Below are positions 18,462 through 27,412 of a stretch of 64,000 nt of DNA, piece after piece. The stretch spans positions 359,141 through 423,140 of the forward strand of contig JANXBW010000001.1 of assembly GCA_025060325.1 (NCBI GenBank). Reading direction: 5' to 3'. This DNA is from Thermoguttaceae bacterium. GTDB lineage: Bacteria > Planctomycetota > Planctomycetia > Pirellulales > Thermoguttaceae. Each line of letters starts with the position of its first letter. The first letter of the stretch is position 1. Position numbers and translations under genes: made by a program. The notes under the pieces were generated by a model. That model was not told the DNA's origin, ran no database searches, and worked only from the letters and a program-made list of their open reading frames with translations.

Positions 18462-20083
18462 AGTGGTTCCGGTGGTCTTCGGCTCGCACCCGCCGGTGCG
18501 TGCAACTGAGCTTTCTCGTATTGTTCTTGGCTGCATTCCTAGCTACCCGCCCTCTGCCGGGCCAAGACCCGCCGGGCTGGGCTAAGCTTTTTTTCTGGTT
18601 CGACCCGCTGCTTTTGGTCACCACGTTTGTGGCGGCTCACGCGCTGGCCGGCTTTGCGCTCCTTGCGCTTGTGACGGTGGGGATCACGCTTCTTCTCGGG
18701 CGGGTGTTCTGTGGATGGGCCTGTCCGTTAGGGACAATTCATGACATCGCCGGCCGGCTTATCCACGGCAAAAAAAGCCCAGCCGCGGCGAACCGCTATT
18801 CCCCCTGGCAAAAGGCCAAGTACTACGTGCTGGTGGGGATGCTAGCGGCCGGTCTCTTCGGAGCCCACTGGATCACTATCTTCGACCCTTTGGTGCTGCT
18901 TTTCCGCACGTTGACAGTGACGGTTTTTCCCGCTGTCCAATGGGCGGTGGAAGAAGCCTCGGCGGCCATTTATCACGCCGACCCGGGTATCGGCCCGGTG
19001 CGCGTCACATCGCTTACGGAGCCGGCATACCGGGCGTTTCGCGACAATCTTCGGGTGGTCGAAAAACAGGCATTTTTGGCTACCGGGGGGATCGCCGCGT
19101 TTTTCATCACCATCGTGGCTCTCAACGCTTATCGGCGACGGTGGTGGTGTCGGTACGTCTGCCCGCTAGGAGCTTTCTTGGGGATATTAGCGTGGCGACC
19201 TCTTCTCCGGCGTAAAGTCGCCTCCGACAGTTGCACACAATGCGAGCTTTGCGGGATGAACTGTCACGGGGCGGCTACGTCCGACAAGGCCCAGCTGTGG
19301 CGACCCTCAGAATGCCTGGGATGTCTTAATTGCACCGACGCCTGTCGCCGCGGCTCACTTGGCTTTCGATGGATCTGGCCCTGGGAGCGGCAGGAAAACG
19401 TCGCCAGAGTCGATCTTTCGCGGCGAGGCATGCTTGCTTCGGCCGTGGGTGGAATTACCCTGCTGGGCCTTTGCCGGGCAACCCCCCAGGGCCGCGCCCG
19501 AGTTTACAACCCGGAGCTCATTCGGCCACCGGGCGCCCGGCCGGAACCCGACTTCCTGGCCCGGTGTACCGCTTGCGGGCTGTGTATGAAAGTGTGCCCC
19601 ACCGGCGGACTTCAACCGAGTTGGTTCGAGGCAGGCCTTGAAGGCCTGTGGACGCCCCGACTTGTCCCAAAGATCGGGTACTGCTCCTACGATTGCAATC
19701 GTTGTGGCCTAGTGTGTCCCACCGAGGCCATCCGGCCAATGCCCCTTGAGGAAAAAAGGCAAGTTCGGCTGGGGCTTGCTGTCTTCGACACAACCAGGTG
19801 TATCCCTTACGCCTATGGCCGGGATTGCATGGTCTGCGAAGAGCACTGTCCGATACCCGAAAAGGCCATCTACTTCCTCGAGGCCGAGGTCACAACCCGA
19901 GACGGGGAAGTGCGGCGGATCAAGCAGCCGAAGGTCGACCCGAGCAAGTGCATCGGATGCGGGGTATGCGAAAACGTCTGTGTCTTCCGCGATAAGTCTG
20001 CCATCCGGGTCACTAGCGCAAACGAATCGCGTCATCCCGCCAACGAAGCCGTCCCCGCCTGGGAAGAACCTTACGGTTACTAA
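18458..20083 (+). CDS. NapH-NapG-like membrane polyferredoxin fusion
   Basis: A 541-residue membrane Fe-S protein. The first half is NapH/MauN-like: transmembrane helices at about 14-32, 50-80, 122-150 and 205-225, with cytoplasmic CGWACP (85-90) and CRYVCP (231-236) motifs, then two 4Fe-4S cysteine groups (about 259-269, 286-296). Then SRRGMLASAVGG (about 321-332) resembles a Tat/anchor segment, and the second half is NapG-like with four further cysteine clusters (about 370-380, 409-420, 457-464, 498-508). In nitrate respiration NapH and NapG are separate subunits that take electrons from quinol to the periplasm; here they are one chain. No nitrate reductase gene is near, so the acceptor is unknown. 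It is coupled to the DUF362 gene by a 4-base overlap. Confidence 0.88.
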   Translation: MKWFRWSSARTRRCVQLSFLVLFLAAFLATRPLPGQDPPGWAKLFFWFDPLLLVTTFVAAHALAGFALLALVTVGITLLLGRVFCGWACPLGTIHDIAGRLIHGKKSPAAANRYSPWQKAKYYVLVGMLAAGLFGAHWITIFDPLVLLFRTLTVTVFPAVQWAVEEASAAIYHADPGIGPVRVTSLTEPAYRAFRDNLRVVEKQAFLATGGIAAFFITIVALNAYRRRWWCRYVCPLGAFLGILAWRPLLRRKVASDSCTQCELCGMNCHGAATSDKAQLWRPSECLGCLNCTDACRRGSLGFRWIWPWERQENVARVDLSRRGMLASAVGGITLLGLCRATPQGRARVYNPELIRPPGARPEPDFLARCTACGLCMKVCPTGGLQPSWFEAGLEGLWTPRLVPKIGYCSYDCNRCGLVCPTEAIRPMPLEEKRQVRLGLAVFDTTRCIPYAYGRDCMVCEEHCPIPEKAIYFLEAEVTTRDGEVRRIKQPKVDPSKCIGCGVCENVCVFRDKSAIRVTSANESRHPANEAVPAWEEPYGY

Positions 20084-20113
20084 TCCACAGGGCAGGGTCT
20101 GATCGACATCTCC

Positions 20114-20130
20114 GCGGGATCAAATCCCGC
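20114..20130 (+). terminator. Hairpin after the polyferredoxin gene
   Basis: GCGGGAT-CAA-ATCCCGC forms a perfect 7-bp stem 30 bases after the stop codon. It has no T-run, so it could be a weak or Rho-assisted terminator or an RNA-stabilising end. Confidence 0.4.
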
Positions 20131-21004
20131 AGGTGATTGTCTGCCGCGCAGCCACTTTTCGGCCCGCGATACATAAGCCAATCCGGCGTAGCGGGTATCC
20201 CCGCACCTTTGGGTACGAACTTCTATTTTCGCCAACAACTTTTGTGGCAACCGTCCGGCAGAACCCTTTCACACGAAGAGCCAGCGGCCTTGGCAAAAGG
20301 AGTTCTCTTGTCGACGCGGGGGTTAGCCAGAGGAAACCCATCCGGCTTTTGCTGTGTCTCTTGTTGGATTAATGTGACTGCTTCGGCCCCAAGCGCTCAC
20401 GAAAAGAAGTTTCAGACACCATGACTCATAGGCATTGAGCTTCCGCCGTTTGCCGCGCGGAAAGAAGGCCTTCTGGCAGCGTCGGGGCGACGCGGCTGCC
20501 GCCTGCCACGCAGCAAATAACAGGCGAACGCTCACCGGCAATCGCGGAGCTCGGGAAATCGACTTTCAAGAGAAAAGCGAGACTCGCCCCACCCAGCGGC
20601 CTCGGGTCAAAACTAATGGACGAAAACGACGCACCAAACCAACAAACTGGAGAGGGTCTGTGCCCGTCGGCGCCAATCGGGCCCCAAGAGGGAAAGCTTC
20701 CCGGGCACCCTTTGGGCTTGCCGGTTTGCCGCTCTCTTGTCAGCAAGGGGCAAGAAGAAACACAACCGCTGGGCGCTACAAGCGTTGTCTAAAAGCACTG
20801 AACAAATCACTAAGTGGCTCGAATCTCCCTCACGGCCGCAGCTTGGCAGCATTACGACAAGAAAGGCAAACCTTCCGCCGAGAGAGACCAACCAGCTCGC
20901 ACGCGGATTGCGTGCAAACTTCGACAAGTGCTGAGGGGAGAGACTTTGAAATGCCCCAGCTGCTGCCAGCTAACGCGCAATCCTCGAAACGGTCCTGCTT
21001 CAAG
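20131..21004. other. Gene-free region before tRNA-Cys
   Basis: About 0.87 kb. Open frames are present on both strands but none has family motifs, a ribosome site or natural-looking composition. I see nothing I can support. Confidence 0.45.
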
Positions 21005-21077
21005 AGGCGCCGGCCGGATTCGAACCGGCGAATGGCGGTTTTGCAAACCGCTGCCTTAGCCACTTGGCTACGGCGCC
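21005..21077 (-). tRNA. tRNA-Cys (anticodon GCA)
   Basis: Reading the minus strand, the cloverleaf is complete. The acceptor stem GGCGCCG/CGGCGCC pairs fully. The D arm has GCCAAGTGGCTAAGGC. The anticodon stem GCGGT/ACCGC encloses the loop TTGCAAA, giving anticodon GCA. The T arm is GCCGG-TTCGAAT-CCGGC. The discriminator base is U, as expected for tRNA-Cys. CCA is not encoded. No integrase or obvious att duplicate is seen next to it. Confidence 0.96.
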
Positions 21078-22261
21078 ACGGGCCTCCAGCCGAACGACTG
21101 GCAAATCACAAGGATTCGGCTAACCTTCCTGCATAAAGATTTTAGCGGGGCGCGATGCCCCCGCCAATTACCTCCAGCCGCCGCTTACTGAAATCAGGCC
21201 CGACCCACCCTGACCGGCCAGTCGGCTAAGCCAGTTGCCGTTCACGGGCGACCTCCTCCCTCCACCCTCTGCAAACGCCGATTGACTTAGGGGAATTAGC
21301 GAGGTTATGAAGGCCCACAAACTGCCTTATCCGGAAGGGCCAGTCTGAAAGCTCGCTCCTTCCAATAAACCCCACTCTTGATCTTCCGCGCTCCCCCTAC
21401 AGGTGGTCAGCCAAATCACCCGGAACTCGACACGGGTAGCCGCTTTACCCTGGACACTCCGCTACCGGGGGCCCAACCCGCCGCCGGGCAACCTGCCGTT
21501 GGAGGGTGAACTCTGGTCCCTTCAGGCAGGCTTGGCCTAACAGTAAAGCACTTCAAACCTATTAGCCCGAGAGATCGGCCTCCTTGCCCTGCCCGTGGTC
21601 TTCTTGCCTTTCAAGCCAGGCTGGCAAGCTGCGGCAACGATTATATCGATTCTCGGCAAAGTTGACGAGTAAACTTGAGATTTCGCCAGCCTTCTCGCCC
21701 TAGCCCTTGGGACGCAGAGTCTCCCAGCGGCGATTCCCCTCCCCGGGGCTTCCCACCCGCGCAACAATCCTGGCCCTTAATAGGAAAGATACGCCGGCCG
21801 CCTAAAGTGCGGTGAAAAGGCTCCGCTGCCAAGAGCCGGTTTGGCCAGAGCGCACTTCTGTCCGGCTTACGCCCACTCGAAAGGTCATCCACCCCAAGAG
21901 GAATGTCAACTTGCAGATCTTTTGAGCGCGCCCTTCCGACAAGCCATTGGCTACCAGCGGCGCAGCCAACATTTCGGAGCCGAAGAAGTCGCGTCTCGGG
22001 AGCACCTCCAAGAGAAAAGGGTCGTCGGTGTACTTGTCATTTGCAGGACTCAAACACCTGGCGTAAGAGGGGGCCCCTTCCGACGACACCAAGGTTTTCG
22101 GACGCCGCCAGGCTCCCCACCTTCGGCGCCAAACAAGGTCGGCAATCTTGTACACTCTACGCGTTCCGTTCAATGGCTCTCCATTGCTCCAGACTGGTCC
22201 ATAAACTCGCAATCCTTGCCTCACATTCATTTACAGGAGGCCAACGAAATTAATTCCCGAC
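21078..22261. other. Gene-free region between tRNA-Cys and the DUF1559 remnant
   Basis: About 1.2 kb with no gene I can support. It should include the tRNA-Cys promoter (entering from the right). AGGAGG at 22235-22240 looks like a ribosome binding site left over in front of the broken pilin-like gene. Confidence 0.4.
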
Positions 22262-22566
22262 ATGTCTTTCTGCGTGAAAAAACGAGAGGGTTTACCTTAG
22301 CGGAATTGCCCGTGGTAATCGCCATCATTGGCATCTTAGTTGCGTTCCGGTTGCCGGCCGTTTAGGCCGCCCGGGAAGCCGCTCGAAGAAGTCAATGTAC
22401 CAATAACCTCAAGCAGCTTGCCCTTGGGTTTTACACCTACCACGATGCCTATCAGATCTTCCCGCTTCCGGGCATGATCGCAAATCAATTCGGATGGACC
22501 TCCTCTCCTCCCAGAGTGGCAGACTGCGGTGGATTTGCCAAAACAGGGAAGCGAGCAAAACTTTGA
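22262..22566 (+). pseudogene. Broken DUF1559 pilin-like (type II secretion-type) protein gene
   Basis: This is the first ~100 codons of a DUF1559 protein, a large planctomycete family of secreted proteins with a type IV pilin-like N-terminus. An ATG at 22262 opens MSFCVKKREG; a frameshift then leads into GFTLAELPVVIAIIGILVAF, the prepilin cleavage and hydrophobic segment. A TAG at 22363-22365 stands where family members have Gln ([13 protein letters not shown]). After it the frame continues with [20 protein letters not shown] and [12 protein letters not shown], then loses similarity near 22490. The other ~200 residues of the family are missing or unrecognisable. At least one frameshift, one stop and a 3' loss make a functional product unlikely. 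Confidence 0.85.
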
Positions 22567-23019
22567 GGTCCCCGCCCAGTGGAAGGCGCCCCCTGTCCGG
22601 CCAGCACCCCCGAGAGGACCCTAAAGTACGTGCTCTTCCGACGGGTAGGTGTTGATCCTCCGCATGAAGTCCCCCGGGCATCCAACCCGAAAAGGCCTAA
22701 CATCACCTCTGATTTTTTGTATACGAATGGCCTAAACTGAGCCCGTCTTCTTTTCTGGTCTAAGTCGTCAACGAGTATAAAGCCGGCAGACTGTGTTTAA
22801 GCCCCTGAGGATTCTTTGTCTAGTTGGCATACGGAGTCGCAACGACCGCTCCGCCAACCGCGACGCTGACGGAAATTGCCAGCCGCCTGACGGGCGATCT
22901 TCCCGCGAAGGTCTTCCAAACAAATTCCCCCTTTGCTTCCATGCAAATTGCGGTGCCAACCACGGTTCTGAGGAGGGCGTCCACCCCTACACCTTAATGT
23001 TGACGCCATCAAAGCTTCC
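22567..23019. other. Gene-free region after the DUF1559 remnant
   Basis: May be the eroded remainder of the DUF1559 gene, but no family motif such as the C-terminal HxGGxNxxFxDGS can be read in any frame. Nothing else is recognisable. Confidence 0.35.
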
Positions 23020-26000
23020 CTATTGGGTGGAAGGATCTGCAATGAGACGAACGGACATCTCGTCGACAAAGGCCTGACCGTATCCTGTCAGCGCAATCAA
23101 AATTTCCAGAGGACGATTGGGGGGGACGCGGCGATAAAGTTCCACTTTTTGCCAGCCGGTGGTATGCCTAATTCGAATCCCCATCGGCAAGCCGCCAAAG
23201 GAGTCGGCAACAAGCAGACCGTCGACGCTCCCCGTAATAGGCTGCGGGATATTCACCCAAAGAGAAATCACAGTCCAGCCGGTGGTGGTTAAGTGCAAAG
23301 GCGGGCTAATTATCCACACAGGAGGAGATTCCAAAAGTGGCATTGGCGCCATCCCCGGTTGGGGAGAGACCTGCAGCTCAAGCCCAGCCCGACCCTGGTA
23401 ACTTGCGCGGCCGGAAAGAAGGACTTGCACAGTGGCTGGCTCGGCCGGGTTCTGATGGGAGCGCCAACCCGCCTCAAAGAGCTGGCCAAGGTCCTCAAAG
23501 TCTGCTGCAAACACCACAGTTTCGGCAGCCCCTACAGAAGGGGCCGTACCCGACGCGGCTTGGCCACCGAAAACCCCGGTTCCCAGGCCCCACCTTGCCG
23601 GGTGGGAAACCAAGGCGCCTCTTGGGGTCCCAGAGTCATCTCGCTCTAGCGATCTCATCCCCCGCCGGAGGTGGGCCAAGGCTTCTGCTGCCGCTACCCA
23701 TGCTTGAGCATAGTTGCCCAAACGGAAATGATCTTCGCTTTCGCGCAACAGAGTCTGAGTTTGTGCCAAGATGTCTTGCGGCCTTTTTTCACTGGCACTT
23801 TGAATGCTTCCGCCGGAACCTAGGGGGTGCCGGACCGCCGCCAACTCCTCCTGAACTAGCCGCCTTAACAGGCTAACCCCCGTCGGTCCTGCCTGGCTAG
23901 CACGTTCGCTCATCGCGGAAATGATGCTCGGCTCATTCGTTAGGAGGACGTGCCCCCCCGGCACGTACCGATCAAGCTCCACCTGAACTCCGCCAGCGGC
24001 TCGCCGATGTCGAAGCGGCCGCATTCCCCCCGGCAAGAGAAGATAGGCTCGATATGCTTCCGGCACCCACGGAATCGTCCAGGAAAGCGCCGTGGGAGCG
24101 GTAATTCGACTGCCCCCCTCCGCCGCCACAGGATCGTTCGGAAGTGGAGTGAACAACCGCGCCCTTTCCGTCCGAAGTACGGTCGCGGAAAAGCCCGGCG
24201 GAGACTTGGCCTCTTGAACCACCGCGGATCCTCCGGCCAGAAATGGATCGAGCATTTCAAGCTCCAGTTGGAGGAGCTGTAACACCAGCCGACGCTGCGC
24301 GCTCGGAGAGTCCGAACTGTCGATCCGTTGGGCGGTGGTAAAAACTAGGCCTCTTGCTCCCGCTCCTATTGCCAGGAAGCTCGCCAAACGAATGTCTTCC
24401 CATGTTGGACGGGCGGGGCTAAGGTGCCCTTCCCCTGCCAATTCCATTTGTTCCCGCACCCACGGCGGTACATGGAGAGGTATCCCGCACCAAAACGGCG
24501 TTCCAGGCCGAGCCAATTGCTGGCGGCGGCGAAGCCAATCGGCCCAATCGGAAAGGCTAAGTCCTTCTTCCCAAATCGGCCGTTCAAAGACCAGGATGTC
24601 ACAAACCCTGCTAATCTCTCGGGTGCCATCCAGCACGTGGCAAACGGTCGGAGCATCGGCCCGCCAGGGGAAAGTCCGCACGTTTTCTGCTAGCTGCCCG
24701 ATGCCCGGCAGAGTAGCCCTACCCTGTTGGTGCCCGAGATTCCACGCAAGAAGCTTAGACCAACCCGCCTCCGCCAGACCGCTGAACTCCTGAGTGGGGG
24801 ATTGAGCCGCCGCCTGGTCAAGACCTTTTCCGGCGGCAATCGGCTGTGGGACAATCCAAAGGCCCACTCGGGCGGCCTCGCTCAAAAGTTCCGCTGTTGG
24901 GGGCGAGGCCACCCACACGCCGTTAACCCCAAGTTGGCGAAGGGCCAGGAGCGGCTCACCTTGCCAGACGATAAGGCGGGGAAAAATCGGGCGGAAACCG
25001 TCGAGAAGCGCGGAACCCACAACCTTCGGCCCAAGCACTGGCCGGGTGGGAGCCGGAGGAATTTGGCTGGAAGGGGTCCCAACCCCTAGGGCCCCCGTCC
25101 TCGATTGGGGGGAATAAGTTACGGGGGTGGAGAACTGGCTAGGCCCGCTAGGCGGGGGAGTGGGTCCGGCGGTCGGAAGCCCAGCGGACTGTGGCCTAAC
25201 GCTCTGCGATTCTGAGGGATCTTGGATTGAAGTGCCCCCAACGGAGCCGGCCTTAGGGTACCCAGGCCCCGATCCTGACCCAGCGATTGTTCCATCGGCT
25301 AGCCCCTCACCAAGGGTGGACACCCCACCCAAGGAGCTTCCAGTTTCGAACCCGGTTGGGATGGCGACCCGGCTTTCCGTACCAAGTGCTCCTTCCGGAG
25401 CGGTTCCCAACGGCCCCGCCGAAGGGAGACTTCCCGTGGGCGATCCTCTCGGTTCGGCCGAGCTTTGCCCCCAAGGACCCCCAGAGGGTCGAATGGGTTG
25501 GGTAGCGAAATTGGCTCCCCAGTCGGATGAAGCAAGCGGGGAGCTTTGGTCCCGAAGCGCGGAGGCTATTGAGCCGCCGCGAAACAGGCCTTCGTCGGGT
25601 GTGTCAGATTGCCCGCGCGATGCAGAAATCTCGGAGAGGTTCTGCGGCTGGCGGGGGCTACCCGAGAAGATGACCTCGCCACCCGAATCAACCTCCACTA
25701 GTCCCTGAAGAGTGGGCGAACCGACCGAAAGTTCCGTACGACCCTTCCCTAAGTAAACAATAAGGCCGACTTGATCTACGTAAGCCCCGCGAAGTTCAAC
25801 GTGCGAACCATGCTCCGCCCGGAGCAGAAACAGGTGCCGGTTGACCAGCCGGGGAAGGTCTCCAAACCGCAAGGTTTCCCACTTTCCGTTCCGAGAGTAT
25901 TCCGGTCCCAGGAGGTAAAAACGGATGGGCTCCCCCGTGCTGGGGTCCGTAGAGTGTGGGAGCACTACTCTTACCCGCATTCGCACCGAAGGCTTGTCGC

Positions 26001-26385
26001 ACCGAACCGGCACCGAAATGACAAGCTCGTCTAGGATGCGGGCCTTAGGGAGGCGATGCACGAGGACTGCCTGAGTGATGCGAAATCCTTCCAGCACAAA
26101 TTGGCACCAAGGCCCTTGGCCCGAGAAGCCAGCATCTGGCGGCGCGGAGGAGATCTGCCGGCTGACCACCCGGAAGTCGTTTTGCTTGCTTTCTACGAGC
26201 CACCCTTCGCTTCCCGCTTCCGCTCCAAGGGACCTTAAAGAGGAGGGCGGCAAACCGGCTAATCCCTCTGCCCACGCAAAATCCCGCCAGGTCCCGAGCG
26301 CGAAGGCAGCAAGCGCAGCCCACCCGGCAAGCATAGCTGGGGCCACCGCGCCTACCCGCCTTCGCTTATTTTTTTCCTGACTCAT
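23020..26385 (-). CDS. Large secreted multidomain protein, function unknown
   Basis: A 1121-residue exported protein I cannot name. The ATG at 26385 has AAGGA upstream and begins with a basic n-region (KNKRRR) and a signal segment ending near AWA (about 38). An N-terminal beta-rich domain (about 60-260) is followed by a long Pro/Gly/Ser-rich linker (about 290-470). A middle region (about 480-830) with LRQLGVNGVWVASPPTAELL and ARVGLWIVPQP looks like a TIM-barrel, glycosidase-like fold without clear catalytic glutamates. A helical stretch follows, then a C-terminal domain (about 960-1121) opening with VVFAADFEDLGQ, of jelly-roll carbohydrate-binding type. A surface polysaccharide-binding role is inference. 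An alternative start 50 codons upstream adds no signal-like sequence. Confidence 0.8.
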   Translation of the reverse strand: MSQEKNKRRRVGAVAPAMLAGWAALAAFALGTWRDFAWAEGLAGLPPSSLRSLGAEAGSEGWLVESKQNDFRVVSRQISSAPPDAGFSGQGPWCQFVLEGFRITQAVLVHRLPKARILDELVISVPVRCDKPSVRMRVRVVLPHSTDPSTGEPIRFYLLGPEYSRNGKWETLRFGDLPRLVNRHLFLLRAEHGSHVELRGAYVDQVGLIVYLGKGRTELSVGSPTLQGLVEVDSGGEVIFSGSPRQPQNLSEISASRGQSDTPDEGLFRGGSIASALRDQSSPLASSDWGANFATQPIRPSGGPWGQSSAEPRGSPTGSLPSAGPLGTAPEGALGTESRVAIPTGFETGSSLGGVSTLGEGLADGTIAGSGSGPGYPKAGSVGGTSIQDPSESQSVRPQSAGLPTAGPTPPPSGPSQFSTPVTYSPQSRTGALGVGTPSSQIPPAPTRPVLGPKVVGSALLDGFRPIFPRLIVWQGEPLLALRQLGVNGVWVASPPTAELLSEAARVGLWIVPQPIAAGKGLDQAAAQSPTQEFSGLAEAGWSKLLAWNLGHQQGRATLPGIGQLAENVRTFPWRADAPTVCHVLDGTREISRVCDILVFERPIWEEGLSLSDWADWLRRRQQLARPGTPFWCGIPLHVPPWVREQMELAGEGHLSPARPTWEDIRLASFLAIGAGARGLVFTTAQRIDSSDSPSAQRRLVLQLLQLELEMLDPFLAGGSAVVQEAKSPPGFSATVLRTERARLFTPLPNDPVAAEGGSRITAPTALSWTIPWVPEAYRAYLLLPGGMRPLRHRRAAGGVQVELDRYVPGGHVLLTNEPSIISAMSERASQAGPTGVSLLRRLVQEELAAVRHPLGSGGSIQSASEKRPQDILAQTQTLLRESEDHFRLGNYAQAWVAAAEALAHLRRGMRSLERDDSGTPRGALVSHPARWGLGTGVFGGQAASGTAPSVGAAETVVFAADFEDLGQLFEAGWRSHQNPAEPATVQVLLSGRASYQGRAGLELQVSPQPGMAPMPLLESPPVWIISPPLHLTTTGWTVISLWVNIPQPITGSVDGLLVADSFGGLPMGIRIRHTTGWQKVELYRRVPPNRPLEILIALTGYGQAFVDEMSVRLIADPSTQ

Positions 26386-26780
26386 GGCAGTCCTTGCCTG
26401 GGGGGCAATCGCGTCACCTCCTTTGCAATTAAGACCGGAGAAAGCTTTCGATCGCCAGCCCTCTTTCCGAAGGGGAGCATAACCCAACGGGACCGCCGCC
26501 CCCCTCGATAGTTCCAAGAGATGTTGCTTATACAAAGCATGCAGGTGGTACTGCTAGGTCAACATGTTGCGGCCGGGCAACCTGGACGGAGAAAGCGAAC
26601 CAGTTTCCTCGTCCTAACCCTCTAATTGACTAAGCCTTATGGAAACCATCGCCAAGTTCGGCAAACCGGGAACGATTTTCGCCAGCTGACTAAACCAAAC
26701 TCCTAGCCGTTCCTTGGGCTTTCATTTCGGCGGGAAAAAGGAGCCAGCGGCAACTTGACTAGGCGACCGAGGTCTTGGCG
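26386..26780. other. Intergenic region between divergent genes
   Basis: About 0.4 kb that must hold promoters in both directions. TTGACC on the minus strand near 26560 and TTGACT on the plus strand at 26626 lack matching -10 boxes at proper spacing, so I call no promoter. Confidence 0.4.
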
Positions 26781-27062
26781 ATGGTACCGTCTCGTCTCCC
26801 AGATAGCAGTCCGGAATCAATCCCCCGCGAATTGACCGAACTTCTGGAGGCTGTCCGGGAGCTACCCGAGCCATTTCGCCAACGCCTTGAGCCACTCGTT
26901 CAGCAGGTCGTGGAAAGTGCCCGCCGAAAGAGGCAAGTCTTAACCATGGTGCAGGAAGCTTTGGCTCAACTTCGGCTGGATATGAAGTATCTGGTATTCG
27001 ATCTTGAAGCGACCCGACGAGAACGCGACGCCTACCGCCGGCTGGTCGAGGGAAATAAGTAA
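26781..27062 (+). CDS. Small helical protein, function unknown
   Basis: A 93-residue acidic-basic helical protein with no signal or membrane segment. The C-terminal half (LTMVQEALAQLRLDMKYLVF then DLEATRRERDAYRRL) is strongly amphipathic and coiled-coil-like, and reads like a conserved planctomycete small protein; I recall no function. ATG at 26781 is taken because GAGG lies 8 bases before it. The gene stands alone between two minus-strand genes, divergent from the large secreted protein. A cytoplasmic adaptor or oligomerising role would be speculation. Confidence 0.65.
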   Translation: MVPSRLPDSSPESIPRELTELLEAVRELPEPFRQRLEPLVQQVVESARRKRQVLTMVQEALAQLRLDMKYLVFDLEATRRERDAYRRLVEGNK

Positions 27063-27412
27063 CGCGGCCCAAGCGGACCTTTCCCTAGTTCTTGCGGTTG
27101 AATCTGAGAAGCGGCGCAACCTTGCCCTCTTTCTTAAACGACGCTCCGAAAAGCCTCCGATCCTCCGAGCCCCCCGGAGGATGCCGCTCCATCATAGAAG
27201 CCACTTTCCCCGGCTACCAACCACCCCGGTCCTTACACATAACGGAGGCAAAGCCGGCACGCCTAGGGGATGGATAACCGCCCGCGCGGCCACAAACACA
27301 GAGAAGCGACAGGCTGAATTGGTCTGAAAAAGGACACTTAACTTGGATCAAGAAAAGCTCTGCAAGCTAATGTGACGTCCCGTCTGCGCTTGGGTCAACA
27401 AGCGACCGCCGT
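27063..27412. other. Intergenic region between convergent genes
   Basis: About 0.35 kb between the ends of a plus-strand and a minus-strand gene. No clear terminator hairpin or gene is visible. Confidence 0.4.

Noticed and set aside
21005-21077. tRNA-Cys as a mobile-element attachment site
   Set aside because: No integrase, no repeated tRNA 3' end and no phage genes are visible in the flanking desert.
20435-21136. Plus-strand frame of 233 codons before and across tRNA-Cys
   Set aside because: It runs through the tRNA gene and contains no protein-family signal.
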